A DNA stretch of 64,000 bases. Source: Taudactylus pleione (taxonomy: Eukaryota > Chordata > Amphibia > Anura > Myobatrachidae). The DNA lies in contig JAUIMM010000699.1 in NCBI GenBank assembly GCA_031769625.1, forward strand, positions 434,001-498,000. Reading direction: 5' to 3'. The notes under the pieces were generated by a model. That model worked only from the letters and a program-made list of their open reading frames with translations. It had not been told where the DNA came from and ran no database searches. Below, piece by piece: positions 60,101 through 64,000 of this stretch (the stretch's first letter is position 1; the number at the start of each line of letters is the position of its first letter). The position numbers and the translations under genes are program-made.

Positions 60101-60857
60101 TTGGTCTTCAACACATTTGGTGAAATTTTGAGCTGCCTGTGTTTGCTACAAGAGGAGATATCACAAAGTATGCGCTTTTGTTGTTTCCATTGCTTTCAAT
60201 GCATTTTGGCCTAAAACGAGCATTTGCTGTTTTCTCTAAAACGCGACATAGGAGAAAAACCATTTCACATCACATTTGTGGGTCTTGGTCTTCAACACAT
60301 TTGGTGAAATTTTGAGCTGTCTGTGTTTGCTACAAGAGGAGATATCACAAAGTATGTGCTCTTGTTGTTTCCATTGCTTTCAATGCGTTTTGGCCTAAAA
60401 CGAGCATTTGCTGTTTTCTCTTAAATACAACATGGGAGAAAAACAATTTCACATCACATTTGTGGGTCTTATTCTTCAACACATTTGGTGAAATTTTGAG
60501 CTGTCTGTGTTTGCTACAAGAGGAGATATAACAAAGTATGCGCTTTTGTTGTTTCCATTGCTTTCAATGCATTTTGGCCTAAAACGTGCATTTGCTGTTT
60601 TCTCTTAAATGCAACATTTGAGAAAAACTATTTCACCTCACATTTGTGGGTCTTGGTCTTCAACACATTTGGTGAAATTTTGAGATGTCTGTGTTTGCTA
60701 CAAGATGAGATATAACAAAGTATGTGCTTTTGTTGTTTCCATTGCTTTCAATGCATTTTGGCCTAAAATGAGCATTTGATGTTTTTTCTTAAATGCAATA
60801 TGGGAGAAAAACCATTTCACATCACATTTGTGGGTCTTGGTCTTCAACACATTTGTA
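56440..60857 (+). repeat. 12-monomer higher-order repeat, 2,209 bp, two copies
   Basis: Copies lie at about 56440-58648 and 58649-60857. Exact 2,209-bp offsets link GGGGAAAAACTATTTC (57121 and 59330), CACCAAGTATGTGC (about 57217 and 59426), GCAACGTGGGAG (57850 and 60059), GCGACATAGGAG (about 58034 and 60243) and GCAACATTTGAG (about 58402 and 60611). The first copy overlaps the end of the preceding 2,390-bp repeat, so the two higher-order units share monomers. Confidence 0.87.
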
Positions 60858-63800
60858 GAAATTTTGAGCTGTCTGTGTTTGCTACAAGAGGAGATATCAC
60901 AAAGTATGCGCTTTTGTTGTTTCCACTGCTTTCAATGCGTTTTGGCCTAAAACGAGCATTTGCTGTTTTCTCTTAAATACAACATGGGAGAAAAACCATT
61001 TCACATCACTTTTGTGGGTCTTATTCTTCAACACATTTGGTGAAATTTTGAGCTGTCTGTGTTTGCTACAAGAGGAGATATAACAAAGTATGCGCTTTTG
61101 TTGTTTCCATTGCTTTCAATGCATTTTGGCCTAAAAAGTGCATTTGCTGTTTTCTCTTAAACGCAGCATGGGAGAAAAACTATTTCACATCACATTTGTG
61201 GGTCTTGGTCTTCAACACATTTGGTGAAATTTTGAGATGTCTGTGTTTGCTACAAGAGGAGATATCACAAAGTATGCGCTTTTGTTGTTTTCATTGCTTT
61301 CAATGCATTTTGGCCTAAAACGAGGATTTGCTGTTTTCTCTTAAACGCGACATGGGAGAAAAACCATTTCACATCACATTTGTGGGTCTTGGTCTTCAAT
61401 ACATTTGGTGAAATTTTGAGCTCTCTGTGTTTGCTACAAAAGGAGATATCACAAAGTATGCGCTTTTGTTGTTTCCATTGCTTTCAATGCATTTTGGCCT
61501 AAAACGAGCATTTGCTGTTTTTTCTTAAACGCAAAATTGGAGTAAAACCATTTCACATCACATTTGTGGGTCTTGGTCTTCAACACATTTGGTGAAATTT
61601 TGAGCTCTCTGTGTTTGCTACAAAAGGAGATATCACAAAGTATGCGCTTTTGTTGTTTCCATTGCTTTCAATGCATTTTGGCCTAAAACGAGCATTTGCT
61701 GTTTTTTCTTAAACGCAAAATTGGAGTAAAACCATTTCACATCACATTTGTGGGTTTTGTTCTTCAACACATTCTTTGAAATTTTGAGCTGTCTGTGTTT
61801 GCTACAAGAGGAGATATCACAAAGTATGCGCTTTTGTTGTTTCCATTGGTTTCAATGCATTTTAGCAAAAAACGACCATTTGCTGTTTTCTCTAAAATGC
61901 GACATGGGAGAAAAACCATTTCACATCTCATTTGTGGGTCTTGGACTTCAACACATTCAGTGAAATTTTGAGCTGTCTGTGTTTGCTACAAGAGGAGATA
62001 TCACAAAGTATGCGCTTTTGTTGTTTCCATTGCTTTCAATGCATTTTGGCCTAAAACGAGCATTTGCTGTTTTTTCTTAAATGCAACATGAGAGAAAAAC
62101 CATTTCACATCACATTTGTGGGTCTTTGTCTTCAACACATTTGGTGAAATTTTGAGCTGTCTGGGTTTGCTACAAGAGGAGATATCACAAACTCTGCGCT
62201 TTTGTTGTTTCCATTGCTTTCAATGCGTTTTGGCCTAAAACGAGCATTTGCTGTTTTCTCTTAAACGCAACATGGGAGAAAAACCATTTCTCATCACATT
62301 TGTGGGTCTTAATCTTCAACACATTCGGTGAAATTTTGAGCTGTCTGTGTTTGCTACAAGAGGAGATATCACAAACAATGCGCTTTTGTTGTTTCCATTG
62401 CTTTCAATGCATTTTGGCCTAAAACGAGCATTTGCTGTTTCTTCTTAAACGCAACATGTGAGAAAAACCATTTCACATCACATTTGTGGGTCTTGGTCTT
62501 CAACACATTTGGTGAAATTTTGAGCTGTCTGTGTTTGCTACAAGAGGAGATATCACAAAGTATGTGCTCTTGTTGTTTCCATTGCTTTCAATGCGTTTTG
62601 GCCTAAAACAAGCATTTGCTGTTTTCTCTTAAATACAACATGGGAGAAAAACCATTTCACATCACATTTGTGGGTCTTATTCTTCAACACATTTGGTGAA
62701 ATTTTGAGCTGTCTGTGTTTGCTACAAGAGGAGATATAACAAAGTATGCGCTTTTGTTGTTTCCATTGCTTTCAATGCATTTTGGCCTAAAACGTGCATT
62801 TGCTGTTTTCTCTTAAATGCAACATGGGAGAAAAACTATTTCACCTCACATTTGTGGGTCTTGGTCTTCAACACATTTGGTGAAATTTTGAGATGTCTGT
62901 GTTTGCTACAAGATGAGATATAACAAAGTATGTGCTTTTGTTGTTTCCATTGCTTTCAATGCATTTTGGCCTAAAATGAGCATTTGATGTTTTTTCTTAA
63001 ATGCAATATGGGAGAAAAACCATTTCACATCACATTTGTGGGTCTTGGTCTTCAACACATTTGTAGAAATTTTGAGCTGTCTGTGTTTGCTACAAGAGGA
63101 GATATCACAAAGTATGCGCTTTTGTTGTTTCCACTGCTTTCAATGCGTTTTGGCCTAAAACGAGCATTTGCTGTTTTCTCTTAAATACAACATGGGAGAA
63201 AAACCATTTCACATCACTTTTGTGGGTCTTATTCTTCAACACATTTGGTGAAATTTTGAGCTGTCTGTGTTTGCTACAAGAGGAGATATAACAAAGTATG
63301 CGCTTTTGTTGTTTCCATTGCTTTCAATGCATTTTGGCCTAAAAAGTGCATTTGCTGTTTTCTCTTAAACGCAGCATGGGAGAAAAACTATTTCACATCA
63401 CATTTGTGGGTCTTGGTCTTCAACACATTTGGTGAAATTTTGAGATGTCTGTGTTTGCTACAAGAGGAGATATCACAAAGTATGCGCTTTTGTTGTTTTC
63501 ATTGCTTTCAATGCATTTTGGCCTAAAACGAGGATTTGCTGTTTTCTCTTAAACGCGACATGGGAGAAAAACCATTTCACATCACATTTGTGGGTCTTGG
63601 TCTTCAACACATTTGGTGAAATTTTGAGCTCTCTGTGTTTGCTACAAAAGGAGATATCACAAAGTATGCGCTTTTGTTGTTTCCATTGCTTTCAATGCAT
63701 TTTGGCCTAAAACGAGCATTTGCTGTTTTTTCTTAAACGCAAAATTGGAGTAAAACCATTTCACATCACATTTGTGGGTCTTGGTCTTCAACACATTTGG

Positions 63801-64000
63801 TGAAATTTTGAGCTCTCTGTGTTTGCTACAAAAGGAGATATCACAAAGTATGCGCTTTTGTTGTTTCCATTGCTTTCAATGCATTTTGGCCTAAAACGAG
63901 CATTTGCTGTTTTTTCTTAAACGCAAAATTGGAGTAAAACCATTTCACATCACATTTGTGGGTTTTGTTCTTCAACACATTCTTTGAAATTTTGAGCTGT
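60330..64000 (+). repeat. 12-monomer higher-order repeat, 2,208 bp offset, running off the window
   Basis: Sequence from about 60.33 kb repeats at about 62.54 kb and continues to the window edge. Landmarks are CATTTGTAGAAATTTTG (60851 and 63059), TTTCCACTGCTTTC (about 60921 and 63129), AACGCAGCATGGG (about 61160 and 63369), CGAGGATTTGCTG (about 61321 and 63529) and GGGTTTTGTTCTTC (about 61752 and 63960). A single-monomer doublet with CGCAAAATTGGAGTAAAACC is present in both copies (about 61529 and 61717 in the first). Confidence 0.85.

Larger units (their letters stand above)
42453..64000 (+). repeat. 184-bp tandem satellite array, right block
   Basis: The same satellite resumes right after the LINE, in the same orientation and phase, and runs to the window end (about 117 units). 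The first partial unit begins GGTCTTCAACACATCCAGTG, and the next unit start falls at 42570. Variants common here and not noticed in the left block include GCGACATGGG in place of GCAACATGGG (from about 45.7 kb), CCTATAACGAG in place of CCTAAAACGAG, GAGCTGGTTGTTGTTTGC, and GATATAAC in place of GATATCAC. The array has therefore diverged regionally. No genes or RNA genes are seen inside it. Confidence 0.97.

Overview
This 64 kb window is almost entirely one tandem satellite DNA array, interrupted by a single near-full-length non-LTR retrotransposon (LINE). It suggests a eukaryotic, probably vertebrate, heterochromatic region (pericentromeric, centromeric or subtelomeric). The LINE has an ORF1 with three CCHC zinc knuckles after a Y-x-GQP motif, and an ORF2 with an APE-type endonuclease, a YADD reverse transcriptase and a C-terminal Cys/His motif. 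This looks like the Tx1 (L1-Tx1) group, which is abundant in amphibians and fish; I infer an amphibian or fish host at moderate-to-low confidence. There is no host protein-coding gene, tRNA, rRNA or CRISPR array that I can support.

Layout: (1) 1-35320 is the left satellite array, about 190 monomers of about 184 bp, all in one orientation. (2) 35321-42452 is the LINE, on the minus strand, about 7.13 kb. Read 5' to 3' on the minus strand it has a short 5' UTR (42452-42362), ORF1 (42361-39192), a 36-nt spacer, ORF2 (39155-35796) and a 3' UTR of about 475 nt with an AATAAA at the extreme 3' end and no poly(A) tail. (3) 42453-64000 is the right satellite array, about 117 monomers in the same orientation and phase. 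The two halves of the interrupted monomer are 64 and 117 nt, 3 nt short of a full 184-nt unit, so the insertion is clean, with a tiny target deletion or microhomology junction.

The satellite is organised into many local higher-order repeats (HORs) whose lengths are near-integer multiples of 184 bp: about 1,653/1,838 bp at the left end, 2,203 bp (12-mer) at about 19.8-24.2 kb, 3,305 bp (18-mer) at about 23.9-31.5 kb, 1,470 bp (8-mer) at about 30.2-32.6 kb, 2,390 bp (13-mer) at about 52.3-57.1 kb, and 2,208/2,209 bp (12-mer) at about 56.4-64 kb. Adjacent copies are nearly identical and overlap in register, as expected from recent rounds of unequal exchange or amplification.

The LINE reading frames are broken in three places: one frame change in ORF1 beside C/G runs (about 40.98 kb), and two in ORF2 (about 38.79 kb in the endonuclease and about 37.82 kb just before the RT). 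Otherwise the frames are intact, so the copy is young but probably inactive as read, unless some breaks are assembly errors or, for ORF1, a programmed frameshift. The many 60-90-aa open frames in the satellite come from a 184-bp unit (184 mod 3 = 1) and are not genes.
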